Assembly (NCBI GenBank): GCA_900555435.1
Contig: USLH01000031.1
Span: 1-17,923 of the forward strand
DNA from: an uncultured Oscillospiraceae bacterium
Lineage (GTDB): Bacteria > Bacillota > Clostridia > Oscillospirales > Ruminococcaceae
Direction of reading: 5' to 3'
Length of the DNA stretch: 17,923 nt
Numbering within the stretch: position 1 is the first letter of the stretch; every line of letters begins with the position of its first letter. Under the pieces are notes generated by a model that worked only from the letters and a program-made list of their open reading frames with translations, ran no database searches and was not told the origin of the DNA. Below, one piece after another: positions 6,328 to 13,103 of the stretch. The position numbers were made by a program, and so were the translations under genes.

Positions 6328-7722
6328 TTATTTCAAACCGTTCACGATGGATTTAAAATGTCTTCCCCGAATCTCAAAGTTCGGGTATTTGTCAAAGCTG
6401 GCGCTGGCGGGGGAAAGGCTCACCACGTCCCCGGGCTTTGCCAGCCTCCGGGCGATGGCTACCGCCTCTTCCATATCCCCGGCGTGCTCGATGATGAGCC
6501 CGGATTCCTCAAAGCCCTCGCAGGCCCGGACAGCGGCTTCAATCTTCGGTCCGGTGGTGCCCATCAGCACCAGCGCTTTCACCTTCTCGATGATCTTCGG
6601 TGCCAGCGGCTCATAGGGGATCTTCTTATCGTATCCGCCGGCAATGATGATGATCTTCTGGTTGAAGGAGTTGAGCCCCGCAATGGTGCGGCTGGGGCTG
6701 CTGGCGATGGAATCGTTGTACCACGTCACCCCGTCCAGCTCCCGGACCCGCTCGATCCGGTGCTCCACTCCGCCGAAGGTCCTGGCGACCTTTACGATCT
6801 TCTCCGGCTCCACTTCCCCGTCCACGGCGGAAATGGCAGCCAGATAGTTCTCCACATTGTGAAGCCCCGGAATGACGATCTCGTCCTTTTTCAGAAGGGC
6901 TTCTTTCCTCCCGTGATGAACGGCGTAAAGAACGCCGTCCTCGTCCAAGAAGGCGCCGTTTTCCGGCATCTCCCGGCGGCTGAAGAAGGAAAGCTCCCCC
7001 CGGACCTCCGTTGCGAAGGAACGGGTCACATCGTTGTCCAGATTCAATACCGTCCGGGAAAAGGCGTTCTGGTGAAGATAGAGGTTTTTCTTGCTGTCGA
7101 TGTACTCCTGCATATCCTTGTGGACGTCCAGGTGGTTGGGCGCCACGTTGGTGATGACCGCCACGTCCGGCGACCGCCGCATGGAGATGAGCTGGAAGCT
7201 CGAAAGCTCCACCACCGCCGCATCGTCCTCTTTTACCTCTTCGATCTCAGGAAGCAGCGCCTTGCCGATGTTGCCGCCAAGCCACACCCGCTTCCCCTGA
7301 GCCTCCAGGAACTTGGAGATCAGCGTAGTGGTGGTGGTCTTCCCGTCGGAACCGGTCACGGCATAAATCCTGCAGGGGCAGAGGTCGAAAAAACACTCCA
7401 TCTCGCTGGTGACCACTTTTCCCTTTTTCCTCGCCTCGCTGAGGGCGGGGGAGTTGAAATACATCCCCGGCGTCCGGAAGATCACGTCGGCGTCGTCAAG
7501 CGCCTCCAGATACCCCTCTCCCAGCCGGAACTTCGCTCCCTGCTTCAAAAGGCTCTCGTAGGTCTCCCCCATCTGCTCCGCCGAACGCTTGTCGCAGACG
7601 GTGACCCCGATCCCCTTCTCCAAAAACTTCTCGATCAAGCGGGTGTGGCTCACGCCGACCCCGATAAAAACCACCCGTTTTTTCCGCAGCTCGTTGAAAA
7701 AACGGGAAACTGAAACAGCCAT
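6328..7722 (-). CDS. murD: UDP-N-acetylmuramoyl-L-alanine--D-glutamate ligase
   Basis: A 464-residue Mur ligase adding D-Glu to UDP-MurNAc-L-Ala in the cytoplasmic stage of peptidoglycan synthesis. The N-terminal nucleotide-sugar domain (about 15-115) has FIGVGVSHTRLI. The central ATPase domain has the P-loop TGSDGKTTT (123-131), ELSSFQL (172-178), NHLDVH (196-201) and the lysine-containing SKKNLYLHQ that would supply the carbamylated Lys. The C-terminal domain has VEHRIE, YNDSIASSPSRT and GGYDKKIP, which are MurD-specific. Length and motifs are complete. It is first in a unit with two M42 peptidases and not in a dcw (division/cell wall) cluster: no mraY, murG or ftsW is near. The start follows AAGGAGAGG, with a promoter at 7769-7797. 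Confidence 0.95.
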   Translation of the reverse strand: MAVSVSRFFNELRKKRVVFIGVGVSHTRLIEKFLEKGIGVTVCDKRSAEQMGETYESLLKQGAKFRLGEGYLEALDDADVIFRTPGMYFNSPALSEARKKGKVVTSEMECFFDLCPCRIYAVTGSDGKTTTTTLISKFLEAQGKRVWLGGNIGKALLPEIEEVKEDDAAVVELSSFQLISMRRSPDVAVITNVAPNHLDVHKDMQEYIDSKKNLYLHQNAFSRTVLNLDNDVTRSFATEVRGELSFFSRREMPENGAFLDEDGVLYAVHHGRKEALLKKDEIVIPGLHNVENYLAAISAVDGEVEPEKIVKVARTFGGVEHRIERVRELDGVTWYNDSIASSPSRTIAGLNSFNQKIIIIAGGYDKKIPYEPLAPKIIEKVKALVLMGTTGPKIEAAVRACEGFEESGLIIEHAGDMEEAVAIARRLAKPGDVVSLSPASASFDKYPNFEIRGRHFKSIVNGLK

Positions 7723-7757
7723 GGGATCCTCTCCTTACTTACCCTGTGGTTTCGGGC

Positions 7758-7797
7758 ATACTGGTTTCAGTATACCGCATCCTCCCTCTTTTCGCAA
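7758..7797 (-). promoter_or_regulatory. Probable promoter of the murD unit with an overlapping palindrome
   Basis: Read on the minus strand: TTGCGA (7797-7792), a 17-bp spacer and TATACT (7774-7769), giving a leader of about 40 nt before murD. An inverted repeat ATACTG-GTTT-CAGTAT (7758-7773) covers the -10 and the start point. It could be an operator or just an initial-transcript hairpin. Confidence 0.5.
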
Positions 7798-7817
7798 GGG
7801 CTTTCCGTCGAAATCCT

Positions 7818-8099
7818 TTAAAGCGCCGTTTTCCAAATCAGTGCCACGGTCACCGCCGTCCAGAGCAAAGAAAGCACCGGCACCCCGATCCGGAAGGACC
7901 AGTGGTTCGTCTTGTGCCGGAAGACCACCATTCCCGTCAGAAACCCCCAGGCTCCCCCTAAAGCTGCCAGCAAAAACAGCACCTTTTCCGGCACCCGCCA
8001 GCGCCCCTTTTTCGCCTTCCATTTGTCTAACCCGCAGACTGCAAAAGCGATGACGCACATTGCCGCCACGCAGATCGAATAGATCCAAAAAGGTTTCAT
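7818..8099 (-). CDS. DUF1294 family membrane protein
   Basis: A 93-residue protein with three likely membrane helices (about 4-22, 39-60, 71-88). It matches DUF1294 by its signature blocks: GLDKWKAKKGRWRVPEK (23-39), the glycine pair in ALGGAWGF (46-53) and FRHKTNHWSF (60-69). Length is that of a lone DUF1294 domain. The function of the family is unknown. I choose the ATG at 8099: the family homology and hydrophobic N terminus begin there, while the in-frame extension upstream runs through the promoter. The ribosome binding site is mediocre (AGGGTGG, then AAAGGA very near the start). The gene has its own promoter and no clear terminator, so some transcription may run on into murD. Confidence 0.85.
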   Translation of the reverse strand: MKPFWIYSICVAAMCVIAFAVCGLDKWKAKKGRWRVPEKVLFLLAALGGAWGFLTGMVVFRHKTNHWSFRIGVPVLSLLWTAVTVALIWKTAL

Positions 8100-8136
8100 T
8101 CCTTTTTCCACCCTTTCCGTGCTTTTTGATACCCCC

Positions 8137-8166
8137 ATTGTACCACAAAAACGTCCTTTCCGACAA
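8137..8166 (-). promoter_or_regulatory. Probable promoter of the DUF1294 gene
   Basis: On the minus strand: TTGTCG (8166-8161), an 18-bp spacer and an extended -10, TGGTACAAT (hexamer 8142-8137). Transcription would start near 8130. It is back to back with the plus-strand operon promoter at 8203-8231. Confidence 0.6.
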
Positions 8167-8202
8167 CGGGCTTTCAAAAAGGCACTGTTCAAAATTATTT
8201 TC

Positions 8203-8268
8203 TTGTATTTCCCTGCAGAGAATAGTATAATAAAGGAATGACAGTTTGTCCCTCCGGTTTTCCCGGAG
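8203..8268 (+). promoter_or_regulatory. Probable promoter and leader hairpin of the D-Asp ligase operon
   Basis: TTGTAT (8203-8208), a 17-bp spacer and a consensus -10 TATAAT (8226-8231) put the start near 8238, about 64 nt before the ATG at 8302. The leader contains one clear hairpin, CTCCGG/CCGGAG (8252-8257/8263-8268, loop TTTTC). It lacks a T run, so it is not a terminator by itself. Confidence 0.6.
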
Positions 8269-8301
8269 CGATCCCGATAAATTCGGAAAGGAAGTTTTCA
8301 G

Positions 8302-9534
8302 ATGGAACCGAAAACCGATTTCATTCCCGTGCTTCTGGGCAGCGACGTGAACGTTTACGGCATGGCCCGCTCCTTCCACGAAGCCTTCGGCATCCCCTCT
8401 GTCGCCATCGGCAAGGGACGCCTTACCGCCACCTCCAACAGCAAGATCGTCACCGTCGAGGTGGTCGAGCCGAATCTGGAAGACGACAAGGTCTTCTGCG
8501 ACACCCTGATCGCATTTTCCAAACGCTATCCCAAGGATCAGCCCCTCCTCTTAGTCCCCTGCGGAGACAACTACATCAAGCTCCTCTCCCGGAATCAGGA
8601 CACCCTGCGCCCCTACTACCGCTTTGCCTGCATCGATGAAGCCCTGCTCATGCGCCTTTCCATCAAGGAGAGCTTCTATCAGGTCTGCACCGAGCACGGC
8701 TTTGCCTTCCCTAAAACCACCACCTGCACCTACGAAAATTATAAGACCGTAACACTCCCCTTCGATTTCCCGGCGATCATCAAGCCATCCAATTCCGTGG
8801 CGTACTGGAACTGCAAGTTTCCCCACAAGAAAAAGGTCTTCGTCGCCAACAGCAAAGAGGAGTTTGACGCCATATTAGACGCCATCTACGGCTCTTCTTA
8901 CAAGGATCATCTAATCCTGCAGGAATACATTCCCGGCGACGACTCCCAGATGCGGGTTCTGAACGCCTACTGCGGCCGGGATAAAAAGGTAAAGCTCATC
9001 GCTTTGGGCCACGCCCTTTTGGAGGAACATTCCCCCGAAGGCATCGGCAGCTACGCCGCCATCATCAGCGACCGGGACGAGGAACTGGAGCGCCGCATGA
9101 TTGGCTTCTTAGAAGACATCGGCTATGTGGGCTTTGCAAACTTCGACATCAAGCTGGATCCCCGGGACAACACCTACAAGCTCTTCGAGATGAACCTGCG
9201 GCAGGGACGCTCCAGCTTCTTTGTCACCGCTGCCGGCTATAACCTTGCAAAATGGCTGGCCGACGACGTGGTCTACGAAAAGGAAATGCCCCTGACCATC
9301 GCTGACAACGAAGTCCTCTGGACCATCATCCCCAAGGGCATCATCATGAAGTATGTAAAGGACGAGTCTTTAAAAGCCGAGGCAAGAAAGCTCTACAAAA
9401 AGGGAAAGGTCTGCCGCTCCCTTTACTATAAGCCGGACATGAACTTCCACCGTCTCGTGGGATTTTTCAGAAACCAGCTCCACTACTACCAGAAATACCA
9501 CAAATACTTCGGAAACAAAGGATTGCACGATTGA
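8302..9534 (+). CDS. ATP-grasp ligase, D-aspartate ligase (Asl-fm)-like
   Basis: A 410-residue cytoplasmic ATP-grasp enzyme. The N-terminal domain has PVLLGSDVNVYGMARSFHEAFG (split here as 9-18 and 19-30), then GKGRLTATSNSKIV (37-50), which I recognise from the E. faecium D-aspartate ligase group. The ATP-grasp core has FPAIIKPSNS (156-165, K161 for ATP), ILQEYIPGDDSQMRV (205-219) and FANFDIKLD (278-286), and closes with FEMNLRQGRSS (295-305), where E296 and N298 would hold Mg. Known members activate the beta-carboxylate of D-Asp and join it to the Lys side chain of the UDP-MurNAc-pentapeptide. The next gene encodes an Asp/Glu racemase and the third an asparagine synthase, which strengthens this call. 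An AAAGGAAG site precedes the start. A related carboxylate-amine ligase with another acceptor remains possible. Confidence 0.8.
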   Translation: MEPKTDFIPVLLGSDVNVYGMARSFHEAFGIPSVAIGKGRLTATSNSKIVTVEVVEPNLEDDKVFCDTLIAFSKRYPKDQPLLLVPCGDNYIKLLSRNQDTLRPYYRFACIDEALLMRLSIKESFYQVCTEHGFAFPKTTTCTYENYKTVTLPFDFPAIIKPSNSVAYWNCKFPHKKKVFVANSKEEFDAILDAIYGSSYKDHLILQEYIPGDDSQMRVLNAYCGRDKKVKLIALGHALLEEHSPEGIGSYAAIISDRDEELERRMIGFLEDIGYVGFANFDIKLDPRDNTYKLFEMNLRQGRSSFFVTAAGYNLAKWLADDVVYEKEMPLTIADNEVLWTIIPKGIIMKYVKDESLKAEARKLYKKGKVCRSLYYKPDMNFHRLVGFFRNQLHYYQKYHKYFGNKGLHD

Positions 9535-10253
9535 TGAAACGCTTAGGAGTCATCGGCGGTCTGGGGCCCATGGCGTCCGCCTATTTTCTGGAGCTGCTGG
9601 TCCGCATGACCGATGCGGCCACGGACCAGGAACATCTGGACGTCACCCTTCTCTGCCGCCCTTCCATTCCCGACCGAACTGCCGCCATTTTAGACAAGAG
9701 CAAGGATTCCCCCGTCCCCATGATGCAAGCCGCCGCAAAAGAATTGGAGCAGGCGGGAGCCTGCTGCATTGCCGTCCCCTGCATCACCTCCCACTACTTT
9801 TTTAACGAGCTGCAGCCTGCCGTTTCCATCCCCTTCCTCCACCTGGTCAAAGAGACCGTTGCTCACTTAAAAGAGCAAGGCGTCAAAAAGGCCGGCATCT
9901 TAGCCACCACCGGTACCGTTTCCACCCGCCTTTTTCAGGACGAGCTGGAGCGGCAGGGGCTTTCCTTCGCCGTCCCCTCGGAAGAAGGACAGGAAAAGGT
10001 CATGCATCTTATTTACCAGAACGTCAAAGCCGGGCTTCCCCCGGAAATGCCCCTTTTTAAAGACGTTTCCGCCGAGCTGCGGCAAAAGGGCGCCGAGTGC
10101 CTGATCTTGGGCTGCACCGAGCTTTCTATGATCAAAAAAGACTATCCCTTAGGAGCCGGGTATCTGGATACCATGGAAGTGCTTTCCAAAGCCTCCATCC
10201 AGTTCTGCGAAAAGCCCTTAAAACCCGAATACCGCTCCCTGATCACCCGATAA
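9534..10253 (+). CDS. Aspartate/glutamate racemase family protein
   Basis: A 239-residue cofactor-independent racemase of the Asp/Glu/hydantoin superfamily. The N terminus has MKRLGVIGGLGPMASAYF, typical of amino-acid racemases. The two catalytic cysteines are both present: C83 in VPCITSHYF (81-89) and C194 in ILGCTEL (191-197). The first motif is PCITSH rather than the more usual PCNTAH. By context it should supply D-Asp to the ATP-grasp ligase encoded just upstream; E. faecium pairs the same two activities. The ATG at 9534 overlaps the ligase stop as TGATG, implying coupled translation. A TTG at 9531 in the same frame is 8 nt from AAAGGA (9517-9522) and is an alternative start adding one residue. 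Confidence 0.85.
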   Translation: MKRLGVIGGLGPMASAYFLELLVRMTDAATDQEHLDVTLLCRPSIPDRTAAILDKSKDSPVPMMQAAAKELEQAGACCIAVPCITSHYFFNELQPAVSIPFLHLVKETVAHLKEQGVKKAGILATTGTVSTRLFQDELERQGLSFAVPSEEGQEKVMHLIYQNVKAGLPPEMPLFKDVSAELRQKGAECLILGCTELSMIKKDYPLGAGYLDTMEVLSKASIQFCEKPLKPEYRSLITR

Positions 10254-10281
10254 ACTCCATCCCGAAAGGATCTGATTCCCT

Positions 10282-12126
10282 ATGTGCGGATTTGCCGGCT
10301 TTACCACCAACGGTTTGAAAGGCGACCGTCTTGCCATCATCCGGGCCATGTCCGACCGCATCGCCCACCGGGGCCCCGACCAGGCGGACTATTACGTCGA
10401 CGACGGCATCGCCATGGGCTTCCGCCGTCTCTCCATCATCGATCTGGAAGGCGGCAGCCAGCCTATTTTAAACGAGGACGGCACCAAAGTCCTGACCTTC
10501 AACGGCGAGATCTACAACTATCAGGACCTCCGGAAGGATCTTCTGGAAAAAGGCCACCTCTTCAAAACCAACACCGACTCCGAAGTTCTCCTCCACGGCT
10601 ATGAGGAATACGGTGAGGAGCTGCTCCAGAAGCTCCGGGGAATGTTTGCCTTCGTCATCTGGGACAAGACCGCCGGGACTCTCTTCGGCGCCCGGGACAT
10701 CTTCGGCATCAAGCCGTTCTACTACTACAAAAAAGACGGAAACTTCCTCTACGGCTCCGAGGTCAAGTCCTTTCTGGAGCACCCCTCCTTTGAGCGGGAG
10801 GTAAACACCGACCGGATCCCCGACTACATGTGCTACGAGTACATTCCCACGGAGGAGACCCTTTTCAAAAACGTCTATAAGCTCTTAGGCGGTCAGTGCT
10901 TCACCTATAAAAACGGCGAACTGAACGTCAAGAAATACTACGACATCCGGTATCACATCGACAACACCAAAACGCTGGAAGAGTGGGAAGCCCTCATCAC
11001 CGACGAATTCACCAAATCCGTGGAAGCCCATAAGATCAGCGACGTGGAAGTGGGCTGCTTCCTGTCCAGCGGCGTGGACTCCAGCTATGTGGTGAAGGAG
11101 GTCTCCAAGGTCACCAAAGACGTGAAGACCTTCTCCGTAGGCTATGAGGAAGAAAAGTACAGCGAGCTTTCCTACGCCCAGGACTTCTCCAAAGTTGTCG
11201 GCGTTCCCAACATCTCCAACAAAGTTTCCGCCGACGACTATTTCGGTGCCGCCGCAAAGATCCAGTATTTCATGGACGAACCCCTCCCCAACCCCTCCGA
11301 AGTCCCCCTCTATTTCCTGGCGGAAAACGCCCGGAAGTATGTAAAGGTCGTCCTCTCCGGCGAGGGTGCGGACGAGCTGTTCGGCGGCTATCCCTCCTAC
11401 GTTCAGGAAGGGCATTTTGCCCAGTACGCCCACATTCCGAAGTGCATCCGGAAGAGCGCCGCCGCTTTAGCCAAGCGCCTTCCCGACTTCAAGGGCAAGC
11501 ACTTCATCGTCCGGGGCGCCATGGAGCCCTACCAGCGGTTCGCAAGAGCCAACTACGTCTTCACCCGGGACGAGCGCTGGACGTATCTGAAGGATAAGAT
11601 CCCCGCAAAAGACCCGGTGGATTATGCAAAGCCCTACTTCGATAAAGTAAAAAATCTGGACACCCCCACCCAGCTCCAGTATGTGGACATCCACACCTGG
11701 ATGCTCTACGACATCCTCCAGAAAGCCGACCGGATGAGCATGGCGAACTCGCTGGAGCTCCGTGTCCCCTTCCTCGACAAAAAAATGCTGGAGCTTGCCA
11801 TGCAGATCCCCGTCCGGTACCGGATCAAGGGCAACATCACCAAAGTTGCCCTCCGGGGAGCCGCCATCAAGCAGCTGCCCGAGCGCACCGCCAACAAGCC
11901 GAAGCTGGGCTTCCCCGTCCCCCTCAATGACTGGCTCCGTCAGGACAAGTATTACGAAATGGTGCGGGAGAAATTCGACGGCAAAGTCGCCGCCCTCTTC
12001 TTTAACCATGACGCCATCCGCAAGCTCTTGGACGACCACAAGGCCGGTCTTGCCCTTAATATGAAAAAGATATGGACGATCTACAGCTTCATCCTCTGGT
12101 ACGAGGAATTCTTCATCAACAACTGA
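10282..12126 (+). CDS. asnB: Glutamine-hydrolysing asparagine synthase, possible peptidoglycan D-Asp amidase partner
   Basis: A 614-residue, two-domain enzyme. The N-terminal class II glutaminase begins MCGFAGF, so Cys2 is the nucleophile after Met removal; RGPD (30-33), FRRLSIIDL (47-55) and FNGEIYNY (73-80) follow. The C-terminal synthetase has the PP-loop FLSSGVDSSYV (260-270), YFMDEPLPNPSE (329-340) and LSGEGADELFGGYP (358-371). All catalytic landmarks are intact and the length is normal. The reaction is ATP- and Gln-dependent amidation of a carboxylate. Free Asp is the default substrate, but family members amidate peptidoglycan precursors: AsnH on the D-Asp bridge in Lactococcus lactis, and AsnB on meso-DAP in Bacillus subtilis. 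Placement right behind a D-Asp ligase and a racemase favours the D-Asp role. AAAGGA lies 10 nt before the start. Confidence 0.92.
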   Translation: MCGFAGFTTNGLKGDRLAIIRAMSDRIAHRGPDQADYYVDDGIAMGFRRLSIIDLEGGSQPILNEDGTKVLTFNGEIYNYQDLRKDLLEKGHLFKTNTDSEVLLHGYEEYGEELLQKLRGMFAFVIWDKTAGTLFGARDIFGIKPFYYYKKDGNFLYGSEVKSFLEHPSFEREVNTDRIPDYMCYEYIPTEETLFKNVYKLLGGQCFTYKNGELNVKKYYDIRYHIDNTKTLEEWEALITDEFTKSVEAHKISDVEVGCFLSSGVDSSYVVKEVSKVTKDVKTFSVGYEEEKYSELSYAQDFSKVVGVPNISNKVSADDYFGAAAKIQYFMDEPLPNPSEVPLYFLAENARKYVKVVLSGEGADELFGGYPSYVQEGHFAQYAHIPKCIRKSAAALAKRLPDFKGKHFIVRGAMEPYQRFARANYVFTRDERWTYLKDKIPAKDPVDYAKPYFDKVKNLDTPTQLQYVDIHTWMLYDILQKADRMSMANSLELRVPFLDKKMLELAMQIPVRYRIKGNITKVALRGAAIKQLPERTANKPKLGFPVPLNDWLRQDKYYEMVREKFDGKVAALFFNHDAIRKLLDDHKAGLALNMKKIWTIYSFILWYEEFFINN

Positions 12127-12150
12127 CCCGTTTTTAAGAAAGGAACCGCC

Positions 12151-13071
12151 ATGAGCTACGACAAAAACAAGTCCGGTGCGTCCCGCCGCCCCGGTAAATC
12201 CGGAAAGCCCTATGTAAGCGCCGATGACCGCTTTTACTCCCGCCCCAAGCGCACCGAACGTCCGCCCCGTCCTTCCCGTCCCGCTCCCCGTCCGGAGCTG
12301 GAAGCGGAAGAGAGCGAAAACGTCTTCATCGCCGGCCGCAACCCCGTGATCGAGGCACTGAAAAAAGGTGAAAATCTGGATACCGTCTTCGTGGAGAAGG
12401 GCCAGACCGGCGGCAGCATGAGCAAGATCATCGCTTTGGCCAAAGAAGCCGGCTGCCCCGTGAAGGAAGTCACCTCCCAGAAGCTGGAAGGCATGGCAGG
12501 GGGCACCTCCCATCAGGGGGTCGTGCTCTCCGTCTCCGCCGCCCCTTATGCGGAAGTCTCCGACCTCCTGGAAAGAGCCGAAGCTGCCGGGGAAAAGCCC
12601 TTCCTCATCATCGCCGACGAGGTGGAAGATCCCCACAACTTAGGTGCCATCATCCGTACCGCTGAAACCGCCGGTGCCCACGGCGTCATCATCCCCAAAC
12701 GCCGGGGAGTCGGGCTCACTTCCGCCGTCTTCAAATCCTCCGCCGGAGCCGCCGCCCACATCCCCGTGGCGCGGGTGGCAAATCTTGCCTCCACTGTAGA
12801 CGAGCTGAAGGAAAAAGGTGTCTGGGTCTACGGCTGCGACATGGAAGGCGAGACCTGGTGCAGCGTCAATTTTGACGGGGGTGTTGCCCTCATCATCGGC
12901 TCCGAGGGCAAGGGTATGAGCCGCCTTCTCAAGGAAAAATGCGACGTGATGGTCAGCCTTCCCATGCTGGGCGAGGTCACCTCCTTAAACGCCTCGGTTG
13001 CCGGCGGCATCATCATGTACGAGGTTGCCCGCCAGCGGCTGGGCTTAAAAGCCGTCAATCCCAAAGGCTGA
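12151..13071 (+). CDS. rlmB: 23S rRNA (guanosine-2'-O-)-methyltransferase, RlmB/TrmH (SPOUT) family
   Basis: A 306-residue SPOUT methyltransferase. After a 55-residue basic, Pro/Arg-rich, probably disordered tail comes the substrate-binding domain (VFIAGRNPVIEALKKG, 58-73). The catalytic domain has all three SPOUT motifs: EDPHNLGAIIRTAETAGAHG (159-178), IIGSEGKGMSRLL (248-260) and LPMLGEVTSLNASVAGGI (270-287), the last forming the SAM-binding knot. RlmB methylates G2251 (E. coli numbering) in the ribosomal P-loop; other TrmH-like members use different 23S sites, so exact specificity is unproven. The gene sits 24 nt after asnB with an AAAGGAA site and is probably co-transcribed. It has no evident functional tie to the three genes before it. 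Confidence 0.88.
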   Translation: MSYDKNKSGASRRPGKSGKPYVSADDRFYSRPKRTERPPRPSRPAPRPELEAEESENVFIAGRNPVIEALKKGENLDTVFVEKGQTGGSMSKIIALAKEAGCPVKEVTSQKLEGMAGGTSHQGVVLSVSAAPYAEVSDLLERAEAAGEKPFLIIADEVEDPHNLGAIIRTAETAGAHGVIIPKRRGVGLTSAVFKSSAGAAAHIPVARVANLASTVDELKEKGVWVYGCDMEGETWCSVNFDGGVALIIGSEGKGMSRLLKEKCDVMVSLPMLGEVTSLNASVAGGIIMYEVARQRLGLKAVNPKG

Positions 13072-13103
13072 TGAAATCTCTCTGAAAGGCTGGAACGCTT
13101 GCC

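Noticed and set aside
6241..7713. 490-codon open frame on the plus strand, antisense to murD
   Set aside because: The murD reading is unmistakable by motifs. The antisense frame is open because of GC-rich codon use, has no ribosome binding site, and gives a His/Pro/Val-rich protein with no family features.
8238..8301. Riboswitch or T-box in the leader of the D-Asp ligase operon
   Set aside because: The leader is only about 64 nt with one 6-bp hairpin and no T-box or riboswitch core; too short for a known class.
7735..8379. 214-codon minus-strand frame overlapping the DUF1294 gene and the divergent promoters
   Set aside because: It is a different frame from the DUF1294 reading, crosses two probable promoters and encodes nothing recognisable.
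11467..12636. 389-codon minus-strand frame across asnB and rlmB
   Set aside because: It spans the junction of two well-identified plus-strand genes and has no start context or recognisable domain.
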